This document shows positions 21,593 to 33,089 of a stretch of 64,000 bases of DNA, piece by piece; the stretch's first letter is position 1; the number at the start of each line of letters is the position of its first letter. Origin of the DNA: Gordius sp. MW1. Lineage: Eukaryota; Nematomorpha; Gordioida; Gordea; Gordiidae. The notes beneath the pieces are model-generated. The model searched no databases. It had not been told where the DNA came from and saw nothing but the letters and a program-made list of their open reading frames with translations. The DNA lies in NCBI GenBank assembly GCA_964036665.1, contig OZ038532.1, positions 20,611,037-20,675,036 on the forward strand, in the 5' to 3' direction. The position numbers were made by a program, and so were the translations under genes.

Positions 21593-23442
21593 TAGTGTTT
21601 TGATCTATTGTCTCGGTCTCGAAAACTAAATCTCGTCTCTTCTCGGGAGTGATTATGAAAAATACGATCTCTCGGAGAAATATCTCGGTCTCGTCTCGTC
21701 TCGACATTAAAAAAAACTATATACGGAATAAAATTTTTTCTTGTTTTATTAAAAATATAAATAAGAAAAATCCAAATGGCAAACTTTAATATTTTTTGAA
21801 AAACTTTAATCACAAACTTTTTAAAAATTTAGCTGGACATGACATCTCATTGACAATATAAAGATATGAATAAATTCATAAATAACATTTTCTATGGAAA
21901 ATGCAGACTAAAAAACTATAAATAAATAGAAGTATAGAAAATTAAATTTTATGTTCTAGCAAATCATAACATTTCTATCAAATTCGCTGTCAACTATAAA
22001 TAGACTTAGAAAATTATAAGTTTACTTACAGTTGACTTAGTTACATAATTTAGCAAATTGAGTGAGACCCTTTATTAACCCTGGCTAAGCAGACCTTAAC
22101 TTATTTAAGGCAAACGTTTAAGTCCATTGATTACAATCATAAATTATAGCCCAAAGTGTTTGTTGCATGTTTACTATAGCGTTATAAGCCACAAAGTGCG
22201 ATTGAATTATTTAAAATTGATAACTAGTTGCACATATTAAAACGTTTTAAAAACAACAATTAAAGCAGCATTATTTTAGGATTAAGAACATAAGGTTTTA
22301 AACTTTAAATTAAAATGCACGTATTTAAATTTATGACAAAAATCTTTATAATCAAATTTATAGTCCAAATAATTACCCGCCAATTCTAACTAACTTTGCC
22401 ATTAAATAGCTATTTATCGAATACATCATAGGTTCGTGTATTTATTTTATATTGCACAATTATAGAAATTATAGTCAATTTGAATGCACCTGCCAACCCA
22501 GCTTATAATGTGAAAAGTAATGCATATGACAAAACTACGTATTCACATAATGTCTTATTAATGTTCAAAAATTTGTAGGGTGTATTATTAGTTGAAGCTT
22601 AAAAACTTCTAGAAAACTCCCTATCTATTGTACTTTTTAAATCGTTAGGCGGGTTTTCAAAAATCCCGAGCCACCTTTTGACCATTAATTTATAATTACC
22701 GCATCATCCAGGATGAATAACTGCGAAATTCAAATATGTTTTAGTAATATTTACTAATCCATCAGAACTCATTCTAAGCCTATGTGATATTTAATAAATG
22801 GTGCCCTATCAACCCACCGAAACAATCTTGCCGAATTCACCCTGGGACGTTAGCGAACATCTCCCGATTATCATAAAGAAGGCCCTAAATTGAGTACCTT
22901 TTATAATAATTACCAATTTTATTATAAAAAAAACCTAAATTATAACTTTAATCAGAAAGTGAATGATTAATATGCTTTTTTTTGGGGGGGGGGGGGGGCA
23001 TTTTCTAATTGGGGGACATTTTTTAACATTAAGACATTCAATTCGGCAGGATGGTATTCGGCAAGTTGACGGGCCACCTTAATAAATCTATGAATACAAA
23101 TATGTGATAAGATTAATCACATATCCTAAGGGTCAAAAATATAAAACTTAGGTAAATGATTGCCAAATTTATAAGTTTTTGCAAAAATATATAATATATA
23201 CTACACTTAGTATTTTATAACATCAAATATATTCCATACATGTTGATTTTCACTTAATACCTTAAATGTACATCATGCAAATTAAAAACACAATAATTTA
23301 CTAAAATCTAACTATCAAAAAGTCGAGATCTCACCGAAAAAATCTCGTATCGTCTCGTCTCGACATCAAAATTCTCGTCATGATCTCGATTCCATTTTTC
23401 AATACCGAGATTTTTCTGGTTTTTCCGCATCACCACTCTTAA
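21593..23442. mobile_element. Composite hAT-like element with CTCGTCTCG repeats at both ends
   Basis: The left end (TAGTGTTTTGATC...) is followed by CTCGGTCTCG/CTCGTCTCG repeats (21610-21705). The right end has inverted-type repeats of the same kind (23325-23420) and terminates GGTTTTTCCGCATCACCACTC. Related repeats occur at 37885-38000 and 44990-45050. The interior is AT-rich, non-coding and contains the MITE at 22800-23078. No intact duplication is found, so the boundaries are provisional. Confidence 0.5.
22800..23078. mobile_element. GGTGCC MULE-like MITE, 279 bp
   Basis: The left end GGTGCCCTATCAACCCACCG and right end (opposite strand) GGTGGCCCGTCAACTTGCCG are inverted repeats. They are flanked by the perfect 9-mer TTAATAAAT (22791-22799 and 23079-23087). 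It is the same family as the 97-bp copy at 638-734. A long G-run sits near 22983. Confidence 0.82.
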
Positions 23443-24299
23443 TATACGTCAAAACCAATTACCGGTAATTTAATTACCACTCAATGCATTTCTACTAACA
23501 CTCTACAGTCTGTTGTTTACTTATTCCCAAAGGCACACCTACTACCTCTCCACAGTTCCCCCCCACCCCCTTTTCATAAAAAATCCTTAAGAAATACTGG
23601 CGGTTTCGATTACGTTGCGAGCATCTAGGTTCACTATTAATCTTAGGTGAGTGGTAAAAATACAAAAAGGAACCTGCATTAATAATTTGCAAAAGCATCA
23701 TTTAAAATACATATTATCTTAATGAAATATGGAGAAAGAATTTTATATTTAAATGTTACTATGTAATTATAAACCTAAGTAAACTGAATTTTGACTTAGA
23801 GTATAAATGGTTTATTTAGATAGATAAAATAACTAAAGCACCAAGCTAAATATGTGCTTATATAATCTAAATAAAATTTGGTCCCATTAAATTAGCTTTA
23901 AAAAATCAAACATACCTTAACCTAGCTTAAATATATGCTTTGACTATCTAAAATATTAGTTAAAACACCTATATAAAATTTAGCATCCCACTAAATTAAC
24001 TTTAATCTACTCTGAATAAAATCTGTTAGAACCTATAATTGGTATCCCATTTTATTCACTCTATAACAATCATAGATATGTATACATATATACAATATAA
24101 CCGGCAATAACAATTCATTAAACAGTTATCTATGTGGTAAAAGAGAGACCGTGAGACCCCTTTTCCATCTGGATTTTATTGTCATTTCGCGGGAATTTGA
24201 AAATACCACATTATATATATAAAAATTAGATATTATCGTGAAATATTGCAAGTTGCTTAGTAAATGATTGTACTTTTCTTTAATAATTTAGTTTTTGCT
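23443..24299. other. Gene-free AT-rich stretch
   Basis: No exon or delimited element is recognised. A short imperfect repetition of TAAACCTA/GCTTAAATAT-type sequence occurs around 23760-24010. Confidence 0.35.
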
Positions 24300-25300
24300 T
24301 CTTGAATAATTTAGTTTGGCTCTGTCGAAACTAATCGTATTATATCGCATAGCTCGCGGTTTACAACATTATTCACTTCTAAACGTTAACTGTCTTGAAC
24401 GCATTATTTCGTTTACCTCAATATATAAGGAAGTGTTTTGCACTAACTTACCACTTACTCGCTTACACTCCTATATCATTTATAAAAAATAAATTATTTA
24501 ATAATTGGTGACTCAACCTTTGTTACACGCCACCTTCTAAAGAGATACAAGCCGGTGTGATGACGCCCAAATAAAATCAAAAAACGTGTTTTTTTAATTA
24601 TTCCCTTTAATTATTTAAATTCCCGCTTTGGTTTATCCAAATTAAGGACCTCTTCACGATTCGCCGGATAAATGAGTCCAGCAAACTTGGATACATGATT
24701 CAATCCTCCCTACAAGAAGGCACAATCGAAATCCAAGATATTTTGGAGAATTTACCTGTTGAAGCTCCCTACACCTCCATCAGACAGTCAGAGTCAGCAA
24801 GATTCCACGATGTGCTCGCCAACGTGCAATTGGGCGATCTTACACCATCCCAATCTTTTAGACATATGAAAGCCCTCCTGGCTACTGCCAAGATAAAGCC
24901 TTTTTAAAATAATTATGGTTGGATAAACTTGACAACAACATGGCCAGCATCTTGACTATATCAGCGGGCGATCAAACTGGCTGAAACAGCGGAAATCGCG
25001 GAAATATACTATACCCCTCAAATATCCAACCTCGCTCCTACCACAAATAAATCAAACAATGATATCGAGACGCTCCGAGACATGGCCAACAACTGAGTGT
25101 AAGCATCGACACACAGCGACATGATTGCAGTCGACAAAAACGTTTCAAGTTGAGAAGTAGGTCTTCATCGAGGCGATTTCGATCCCCTTTTAAATTCCCC
25201 CGCACATCCTCCTTTCAGCTGCTAATAACAGTTCCATATCGACCTATGATCAGAAATCATTGGAACTAGACCTTAGCTTGCGGAGAAACTTTCAATGGAA
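24300..25300 (+). mobile_element. LTR-retrotransposon LTR end, leader and gag fragment (Gypsy-like)
   Basis: A leader (AATTGGTGACTCAACC at 24503) precedes a gag-like frame. Residues include FTIRRINESSKLGYMIQ, ILENLPVEAPYTSIR, ESARFHDVLANVQLGDLTPS and FRHMKALLATAK. These resemble the Ty3/Gypsy gag/capsid segment ending in an LGD..PSQ..RHM-type motif. The frame stops at 24905, and what follows is degenerate. The same leader and gag are found inverted at 3390-4870. No protease, RT or integrase remains. The upstream 24330-24500 segment has relatives at 45040-45180 and 55740-55800. Confidence 0.55.
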
Positions 25301-26301
25301 GTAAATATATTAAATAAATAATATTTAATATGTCTATATTTATTTTATAAATATATATCAAGCTGATATAAGCTATCAAAAGCCCTAACAAAAAGTAAAA
25401 CTTATGTTAAAATAAATTACATAAGAAACAGTTATAAATTAGAGATACCAGTATAGGGAAATTTTCAGTGAAAATTGGGCCACGGGAAATTCCCTTGGGA
25501 ATTTTAGAATTTCTCGGTAATTTTTCGTATAGCTAATTACGTGTGATATATCATATATTATGTTTTTAAAATGTTAAACCAATATGCCTCGAGGCTATAT
25601 ATTTTGTAGTGTTATAAAAAACCAAGGCTTTCTATTGGTCGCCTGCAAGCGTTAGCGTTTTTTTTCACCCAGCCTTTTTAGTGTTAGGTGAAATTTTTTG
25701 GGAGGGCTTTGGCGTTTAGCTTTGGGTGTATTAAACACCCAAAGGGTTTTGGGTGGATAATATTATTAACCTTTTGGTTTGGTTTTGGTCGTTTTGGGTG
25801 GGGCATGCAAATATATCAATTTGTTTATATTGTTCATCATGTTTGCTGTATTTAGATTTATAAAAGTATTATGACGTAACTGAGTGGAAACTTTTGCCAT
25901 TGTGACGTCATAATGAATAGTATTATAATCAAATCTCTAGTATATTACAGTTTATTATTATGCATTATATAAGCAGGTAGTGAATCAGTTTTTATTTAAA
26001 AAAATAATTTTTTGAATATTTGCGGTCACAGTGGGGACAAATGTCATAATCAACATTTCTATAGAAATGAATCTTTTTTTGAAAATTGACTTATTATATG
26101 ACTAAAAAAGGTTCTTCTATTAGAAAAAATATTTTTCGTTGCAAACTGTACCAGATTTAATCATTTATTTTTTTCGTGCTGCTGTTTTTTAAAATAACCA
26201 AAATCATTAGGTACAATTTTATAACTATATTTTTTTATATTTTATAACAATTTTTATGGGTGTAAATGGATATGCTCATTATTAAATGTTTTTTAATTAC
26301 T

Positions 26302-26468
26302 CGTGGGCGTAGCCAAGGGGGAAGAGACCGCACCCTCCCTAAATGACGAAAAAAATTTGTAAATGAACTCTTAAAAATTATAAATATTATATTTTGCCAC
26401 CCCCCCCCCCCTAATGGAACTTTCAAACGTTTCGCCCCCTTCTAATCCAAAACCTAACTAAGCCCATA
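26302..26468. mobile_element. GGGCGTAGCCA-family MITE, 167 bp, nested in foldback element
   Basis: It begins CGTGGGCGTAGCCAAGG and ends AACTAAGCCCATA. A perfect 8-bp duplication TAATTACT flanks it (26294-26301 and 26469-26476). Confidence 0.83.
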
Positions 26469-27060
26469 TAATTACTCATAATTTATTTTCAAATTTAATA
26501 GTTGTGTGTTCTTTAAAATGTGTAAAATTTCAATTTGTCAACTGTCCTTAATTTAGGAAAAACATTGATAAAACCATAATTTTTCTATTGAAAACATGGT
26601 TTAATAATATGAATTTAATTAATACAACTAGTTTAAAATGCTACAAATATAAAATAAAAGGGACATTATATAATTAATAAGTCTTTATCTTTTAAAAGAG
26701 GCGAGGAATTAAAAATATATTTTAAATTAAATATTGCGAATAAAATTGCTAATGATTGTTGCCGGGAATATTTAGAGGGGGATCTGTTAGCTGTCATTAA
26801 TTTAGAATAAAATTTTTTAAAATATTGATTTTTAATTGAAGGATTGAATTCAAATTATGCTCTCGAATGGCCAGATAAATCTTACTTTTTCCCCAACCCT
26901 TCCTAAACCCTCTGGACCGTGCTTTGAGGGGGGGGGGCCATGCAGAGCTCTACTAATGTGACGTCACTAATAATAATCGTTTTCAATTTATTGTCATTTA
27001 AAATGATATATACTAGGTAATTTAAAATACCATGACTCAACATGCCATCCGAATGTATAT

Positions 27061-27514
27061 CAGAGGTCAGATTTGTTAGAATTTTTCTGCCCGAACCCGG
27101 CCAGACCCGATTTTATAATTAATCTGCCCGCCCGAGCCCGCCCAAACCCTTCTATGTGTCCGCCCGGCAATGCCCGAATTATCCCAGCTGCCCGAACTGC
27201 CCGGCCGGAAATGGTGTGTACAATTTTTAGAACTAATAGCGTTATATTCTTAAAAATTTTTATCTCAATTTTTGATTTTTTTAAAAAATGAGAACTAGGA
27301 TTAACAAACATTGTGAAATCAATTAAAAAAATGGCAATACACAAAAACAATATAATACATTATTTTAAAAACAAAATTGGGCCCGAATTGCCCGAATCTT
27401 GTTATGGTGCTCGCCCGGGCCCGCCCGAAAGTAAAAATTTACGATAGTTGCCCGGCCCGGTCCTGCCCGTAAGCCGGGCGGGCAGCGGGCCCGGCCGGGC
27501 AAATCTGGTCTCTG
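27061..27514. mobile_element. CAGAG hAT-like MITE, 454 bp, with CCCGCCCGAA-rich ends
   Basis: The ends CAGAGGTCAGATTTG and CAAATCTGGTCTCTG are inverted repeats. They are flanked by the perfect 8-mer ATGTATAT (27053-27060 and 27515-27522). The subterminal regions are unusually GC-rich, with repeated CCCG/CCGG modules unlike the surrounding sequence. Open frames across it are by-products of this composition. Confidence 0.87.
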
Positions 27515-27522
27515 ATGTATAT

Positions 27523-27669
27523 AGCAAATCGAAAAAACCTATGTTGAAAGGAAACTTGTCAGATGGAAAGAAATTAGATATAGAGGCGTTAATAGAAGAA
27601 GGGATATCATTTTACATTATAGAAAACAAGAAGTTTAAAAACGTACAATTCAATAAAAATTATATCTAG
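27523..27669 (+). pseudogene. Possible hAT transposase N-terminal remnant
   Basis: A short open frame encodes KKPMLKGNLSDGKKLDIEAL followed by IEEGISFYIIENKKFKNV. The FYIIENKKF stretch resembles the P(F)S-IVEN-GF segment after the BED finger in hAT transposases. It ends at a stop at 27667. If the flanking 27061-27514 MITE is removed, the frame may continue upstream. The match is weak, so the assignment is tentative. Confidence 0.35.
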
Positions 27670-27775
27670 ATCAACTCTAATGCGTCATATTAAAGATCTA
27701 GTGATGGATTACATTGTTATTGAATAAAATATGATTTAAATGATGTTGCAATAATATGGTAAATGAAATTTATTT

Positions 27776-28720
27776 CAATAGAAAATGTTGATTATGACAA
27801 TTGTCACCACTGTGACCGCAAATCTTCCCAAAAATATTTTTTATAATAGTAGAACATCTATTAGTCATATAATAAGTCAATTTTCAAAAAAAAAATTTAA
27901 TTCAATAGAAAATGTTGATTATGACAATTGTCACCACTGTGACCACAAATCTTCACAAAAATATTTTTTTGAATTGTACATCATCTTTTAGTCATATAAT
28001 AAGTCCATTTACAAAAAAAAATTTAATTCAATAGAAAATGTTGATTATAAAAATTGTCACCACTGTGACCGCAAATCTTCACAAAAATATTTTTTTGAAT
28101 TGTACATCATCTTTTAGTCATATAATAAGTCCATTTACAAAAAAAAATTTAATTCAATAGAAAATGTTGATTATGACAATTGTCACCACTGTGACCGCAA
28201 ATCTTCACAAAAATATTTTTTTGAATTGTACATCATCTTTTAGTCATATAATAAGTCTATTTACAAAAAAAAATTTAATTCAATAGAAAATGTTGATTAT
28301 GACAATTGTCACCACTGTGACCGCAAATCTTCACAAAAATATTTTTTTGAATTGTACATCACTTTTAGTCATATAATAAGTCCATTTACAAAAAAAAATT
28401 TAATTCAATAGAAAATGTTGATTATAACAATTGTCACCACTGTGACCGCAAATCTTCCCAAAAATATTTTTTCTATTAGAAGAACATCTCTTAATCATAT
28501 AATAAGTCAGTTTTCAAAAAAATATTTAATTCAAGAAAAAGTGTTGATTATGACAATTGTCACCACCGTGACCGCAAATCTTCCCAAATAATAGAAGAAC
28601 ATCTTTTAGTCATATAATAAGTCAATTTTCAAAAAAAAATTCATTTCGATAGAAAATGTTAATTATGACATTTGTCCCCACTGTGACCGCAAATATTCAC
28701 AAAAATATTATTTTAAATAA
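27776..28720. repeat. Tandem repeat, about 126 bp unit, 7-8 copies
   Basis: Units start with TTCAATAGAAAATGTTGATT and recur near 27775, 27901, 28027, 28153, 28279 and 28404, with diverged units on both sides. Each unit includes AATTGTCACCACTGTGACCG, which contains a short hairpin GTCAC/GTGAC, and TTTTAGTCATATAATAAGTC. One related unit lies inverted in the left arm (26020-26110). The central units are almost identical, suggesting recent unequal exchange. Confidence 0.9.
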
Positions 28721-29241
28721 AACATATTGATTCACTACCTGCTTATATAATGCATAATAATAAACTATAATATACTAGAGATTAATAATACTATTCATTA
28801 TGATGTCACAATGGGAAAAGTTTCCACTCATACGTCATAATACATTTATTTTTATTTTCTTCAATTAAAAGTTCATTACATTAATCTAAATACAGCGAAT
28901 ATGCTACAATGTAAACAAATTGATATATTTGCATGCCCCACTCAAAACGACCAAAACCAAACCAAAAGGTTAATAATATTATCCACCCAAAACCCTTTGG
29001 GTGTTTAATACACCCAAAGCTAAACGCCAAAGGTCGCCCAAAAAAATTCACCCAAAACGCTTTGGGTGTTTTTTACAAAAACGCCAAAGCTCTCCCAAGA
29101 AATTTCACCTAACACTAAAAAGGCTGGGTGAAAAAAAAACGCCAACAACTAAGTAGCAATAGGCTGGGAAAAACCAGGCAGCCGTTTTTACAACACATAT
29201 ATTTTGTAATTAATATTGGCGCTCAAAATATCTGATTCCTT

Positions 29242-30623
29242 TTAACCCATTGAGACCGGACCATATGAATCTTCGACAGATTTTTGTAAAATTTGGAATT
29301 CTCGAGTGATTTTGCACCAAAAGAAAATATTGAGAAAAAAATTTGAAAAAAAAATATATTACTGCCATTTTTAAGGTGTCGTTTATTTCATACGATAGGA
29401 ATCCGCTGTTTATATTACAATAAAAAATGCAAATTTTAAGCAATAGCTCAAGCAAAAATTATTTTATTATGAAATAAAATTGATTATAATATAAATTATT
29501 TATTGACAAGTTAATTTTAAGTCATATATTTAAAAATTTATTGCAAAATTTAAAATCACAAAAATATGAAAATATAGTGTTAACAAGTTACGGAGTATGA
29601 TATTGAATAAAACAATTAATATGTAGACCGATGTTGCATTTTGTGCATATGATTTTCGCGGAATTATGGCAAAGGCCACACCTCCTTTGTGTGGGGTTCT
29701 TTGCGGGCCAATGCTCCCGATTCTCAAACCGCACCGGCATAAACATTGCTTGTACGCCTTGGATATACGGTCCTCAATCGCGGAATGTTCGGAACAGATA
29801 GCAAAGGGACTGTAATCTTCCGCAAAAAATTTAAAAGGGGAATCCCTTTTTGAACTTCCCGGTATAACAGCCACGAATTAACGACTGCAGCGTTAAGACA
29901 AAAACGTATTAGGGGCCAATACCATTTATTTGATCGTATCCCGACACAATATGAGCCACGAAACTGATCGAAAAGGTCAACACCCCCCATTCCCTTATTG
30001 TATTCGCTGATTAGGGTTGGTTGAAGAATGGTAATCCTACTCTTGGCTGATCTGCTATACCTAGTGCACTTCGTGAGTGTACTTGCTAGGCTATCTGTTC
30101 GATTTGTTGCCAGGGTCACCTGGCTATTATCATTCCATCTATACAATTGTATATTTGTATCCTTTGCCCTAAGAACTTGCCAGGCTCCCCTAGGCGCTCT
30201 TTTTAGATCTTGGGCCTTTTAAATCCTGTCGGCTCGTATTGTTCCTGTTAATTGAATTGAATCTTTCGCCAACTCTTCCAATAATGGTAAAGAATTAAAA
30301 AAGTTATCAATAAATATGTGACTATTTGATGGGACAAACCCTGTAACCAGCTTTTTTACAACGGCGGAACCAAGGGGTACTCCTGGTTCTCGTTCCTCAC
30401 GTCCATCATATAATTTGAAACGACAACAATAAACATTGGGCTTGTTCAAGCACCAAAACTTATACCCAATTCTTATGGGCTTACCACGTATAAATTGCTT
30501 TAAATGAAACCTACCATAGTATGGTTCCATGGCTTCATCTAAAGTATTATGATAGTTTGTATACCAATAAGAATATTTTACTATAACACAAAGTATTAGT
30601 TGTTTATTATTATTATAACTCAC
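29242..30623 (-). pseudogene. piggyBac transposase pseudogene with one TTAA end
   Basis: Minus-strand frames encode DEAMEPYYGRFHLKQFIRGK, GYKFWCL, HIFIDNFFNSLPLLEEL, LTGTIRADRI, YNKGMGGVDLFDQFRG and AAVVNSWLLYREV: the DDE catalytic core of piggyBac transposases. A Cys-rich C-terminus is readable in a second frame (CGLC...CTKCNIGLHINCF), ending at a stop at 29588. Defects are an in-frame TAA at 30219-30221, a frameshift near 29750-29830, and loss of everything before DEAMEP. Downstream, TTAA at 29242-29245 followed by CCCATTGAGACCGG is a piggyBac-type end. The matching right end is missing; tandem repeats and the large inverted structure begin there instead. Confidence 0.85.
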
Positions 30624-30644
30624 ATAAGAAGATACAGATCACAC

Positions 30645-30735
30645 AAGAATATTAAGTAAGTAATGATATGAAGATATAGATCACACAAGAATATTAGGTA
30701 AGTAATGATATGAAGATATAGATCACACAAGAATA
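30645..30735. repeat. Short tandem repeat at the left edge of the inverted structure
   Basis: A unit of about 42-43 bp containing GAAGATATAGATCACACAAG and AATATTAGGTAAGTAATGAT is repeated about 2.5 times. A diverged inverted counterpart lies beyond the right arm (about 44325-44370). Confidence 0.75.
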
Positions 30736-31140
30736 AAACTCGGGCCTTCGGCCCTCGTGGGAAGGGGGAGAAGGGAAGGGGAGTAGGAGAAGGGAAGAGG
30801 GGAAGGGAAGAGGGGAAGGGGGAACTCTTCTATACTCCGTATAAACGTAGCATATTTGCTATGCAATTTATGGGCGAGAAAGGTGGGATGGGGCGAGAAT
30901 GCCTATAGGGGGTATTAGATGCAAAATAATTAGTTAATTAGTTATAGGCCCTTGTAGGGGAGGACATAGGGTAATTATCAATGTTAACCAATTCAAAAAC
31001 GAAAAAAAATTTCGATTTATTTGGCCAATGGTCATTTTTTTATTGGTCAGTAGCCAGCGGACGGTCAAAAATTCATATTATCATTGGTATTAACATGAAC
31101 AAATATTAATTTAATTTACAAAAATTAAAAAAAAAATTTG

Positions 31141-31211
31141 TCCACTCCCTGACTTGAACCCCACACCTCCAGTTCACAAGCCGGCGCTATAACCACTATA
31201 CCATGCTGGCT
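31141..31211 (-). repeat. tRNA-derived sequence in the left arm
   Basis: The minus strand reads CCAGCATGGTATAGTGGTTA (A box), GGCTTGTGA around the anticodon-loop position, and GGGTTCAAGTCAGGGAG (B box). The anticodon stem has mismatches. A homologous unit in the right arm is at 43719-43795, so this is a repeat component, not a working tRNA. Confidence 0.6.
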
Positions 31212-31512
31212 TTAAAATAGTAGAATATTATGTTATTTATGTAGATGATGAAATAATAAAGTTGTGTTTTATGTTTAGAAAATCAATATATTTAGTCGGT
31301 CAGTAGCCAGCGGACGGTCAAAAAGTCATATTATCAATGGTATTAACAAAAACAAAATATTAATTTAATGTAAAAAAAAAATTAAAAAAAAAGTTTTTTT
31401 TAGTTTTAAAAAAGGGCTAAATTCTTAAACTACCAGCCCGATTCGCTCGAAACTTTACCCGTAGGTGCCCAGGGCGGCCGGGGGTAAAATAACCTTTTCA
31501 GATTCCTAAAAT

Positions 31513-32658
31513 CAGGGGTTTGTCCCGAACCCGAACCCGTGAACCCGAACCGGGTAAAACCCGATGATTTACAGAACCCGAACCCAAACCCGAACCCATT
31601 TTTAAAAATACCCTTAAAACCCGAACCCGAACCCGATAAATACAAAAAAGGGTTCGGGTTCGGGTTTTTAATTCAAAAATACATTGTGAATTGAATATCT
31701 CAGTTTTCTCTTTCATGACAATGTAACGAAACGAAGAAAACCATATGATTTTAATTTCAATATTTTTATGTTTCCGGCATTTTTCATTCATTAATCAATA
31801 CTAATTATCTCAAGAATTAGTTGTAAGTATTATATATATAATTGATATATATTAGTTATGGTATATAGTCTAAAATGGTGAGGGAAAATAACCCCATTAA
31901 GAAATATTATAAAATATCTCCATTATCAAATTATTCAGAATGCCTTGCCATAGATTGTGGTAAAAAAATGAAAGGGACACATTTAACCAATCTTGAAAAA
32001 CATTTAGAAAGATTTCATTCAACTCTCTTTGACAAATATAAAGAAGAAAAGAAGGCACTTTGTATTTCTCCTTCTCCGAAAAAACTCAAATCCAATCAAG
32101 AGTCAACTTTAGACAATATATTTGAAAAATTGACAATCAAAGTGGAGATTACAGAGAAACAAATATATGAAGGACTTATTGAGATGGTAACATTAAATGG
32201 GAGACCATTTACTTGTGTAGATGATAGTGGGTTTAGAAAGATTCTTAACCCTATTCTCAAGGGTATGAATAAAGAAATATGCATTATTACAAATATAATT
32301 CGGAAAAAGGTTATGGAGACTGCTTATAAAATCAGGGAAGGTATGAAAAATGAAATAAAGGGGAGACTTGTTTCTCTAAAGATTGATGCTGTAACAAGAT
32401 TGGAAATACATATGCACTGAAATAATTGGCATGTGAATTTAATTAGGTGCTATTTAAAAATTAAGTTAACTATTCAATAATTTTTTGAAGGTAAAAATGT
32501 ATTATTAGTATAATAAAATTTCTTGAACCCGAACCTGTACCCGAACCCGAACCCAATTCCTTAAACCGAACACGAACCCGAACCCGAACCCAATTCCTTA
32601 AACCGAACACGAACCCGAACACGAACCCGATTTTTTTTGGGGCGGGTTCAAACCCCTG
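31513..32658 (+). mobile_element. hAT transposon with CAGGGGTTTG ends, 1146 bp, internally deleted
   Basis: The ends CAGGGGTTTGTCCCG and (inverted) CAGGGGTTTGAACCCG are flanked by the perfect 8-mer CCTAAAAT (31505-31512 and 32659-32666). The subterminal regions carry CCCGAA repeats (31515-31676, 32525-32625). The right arm of the inverted structure holds the unoccupied site with one ATTTTAGG (43407-43414). It contains only the N-terminal part of a transposase gene (31875-32420). Confidence 0.92.
31875..32420 (+). CDS. hAT-family transposase, N-terminal part (BED zinc finger)
   Basis: This 181-residue frame starts at an ATG inside the 31513-32658 hAT element. Residues ~18-50 form a BED-type finger: a Cys pair (CLAIDC) followed by LEKHLERFH, giving C-x4-C...H-x4-H. 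A Lys-rich linker follows. VTLNGRPFTCVDDSGFRKIL is the conserved hAT segment after the finger (NGRPF...VDD.GF). The DDE catalytic core and C-terminal dimerisation domain are missing; the frame ends at TGA 32418. It is truncated and cannot be a full transposase. A DNA-binding-only fragment is possible. Confidence 0.7.
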   Translation: MVRENNPIKKYYKISPLSNYSECLAIDCGKKMKGTHLTNLEKHLERFHSTLFDKYKEEKKALCISPSPKKLKSNQESTLDNIFEKLTIKVEITEKQIYEGLIEMVTLNGRPFTCVDDSGFRKILNPILKGMNKEICIITNIIRKKVMETAYKIREGMKNEIKGRLVSLKIDAVTRLEIHMH

Positions 32659-33089
32659 CCTAAAATACCTTTTCATTTTAAAAATATCGGACATTTCCCT
32701 GCCACACGTGCGGTGTAATATCTATGACACGTAGAAAAATTTTACTAATTATATAAACTTACGCGCGCCATCTAATAAAGTACAATTCGTGTCTGAGTTT
32801 AATAGTAGATTCAATTTAATTAGAAATAACGGGCTATGCTTATACCTTTGAAGGAGGTTTCGAATTTTGTGTTAGTTTCTATCGATATATTTTATCGTAA
32901 ATTAGAATCTTAGACCTATATTATTTTTTTAAATATTACTTTTTAGGTTTTCTATGAAATCACAATCTAATTAAATGAAATATATTAACCCAATAAAAAA
33001 ATATATATGCATTTATAAGGTTAAAAATATATATTACATAGTTGGCTGTCTGTTAGACCATCTATAATAAATTTTTAGGTTATATATAA

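Larger units (their letters stand above)
25607..29198. mobile_element. 3.6-kb foldback element with ~0.5-kb inverted arms and a minisatellite core
   Basis: The ends TAGTGTTATAAAAACC and GCCGTTTTTACAACACAT relate it to the TAGTGTT MITE family. The flanks carry the 8-mer ATATTTTG (25599-25606 and 29199-29206). A paralogous uninterrupted site lies near 46242 (TATTTTGTAATTAATATTG). The arms (25607-26140 and 28600-29198) are inverted copies. They contain CACCCAAA/TTTGGGTG palindromes, GGGGCATGCAAATATATC and GTGACGTCATAATG-type blocks. The core holds two smaller MITEs (26302-26468, 27061-27514), a transposase-like remnant and an eight-unit tandem repeat. No intact transposase, so non-autonomous. 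Confidence 0.82.

Noticed and set aside
27060..27350. ORFs on both strands across a GC-rich block
   Set aside because: The block is a hAT-like MITE with CCCGCC repeats and target duplications; open frames follow from base composition.
27776..28720. CRISPR-like regular repeats
   Set aside because: The whole ~126-bp unit repeats with no unique spacers, in a eukaryotic foldback element; it is a minisatellite.
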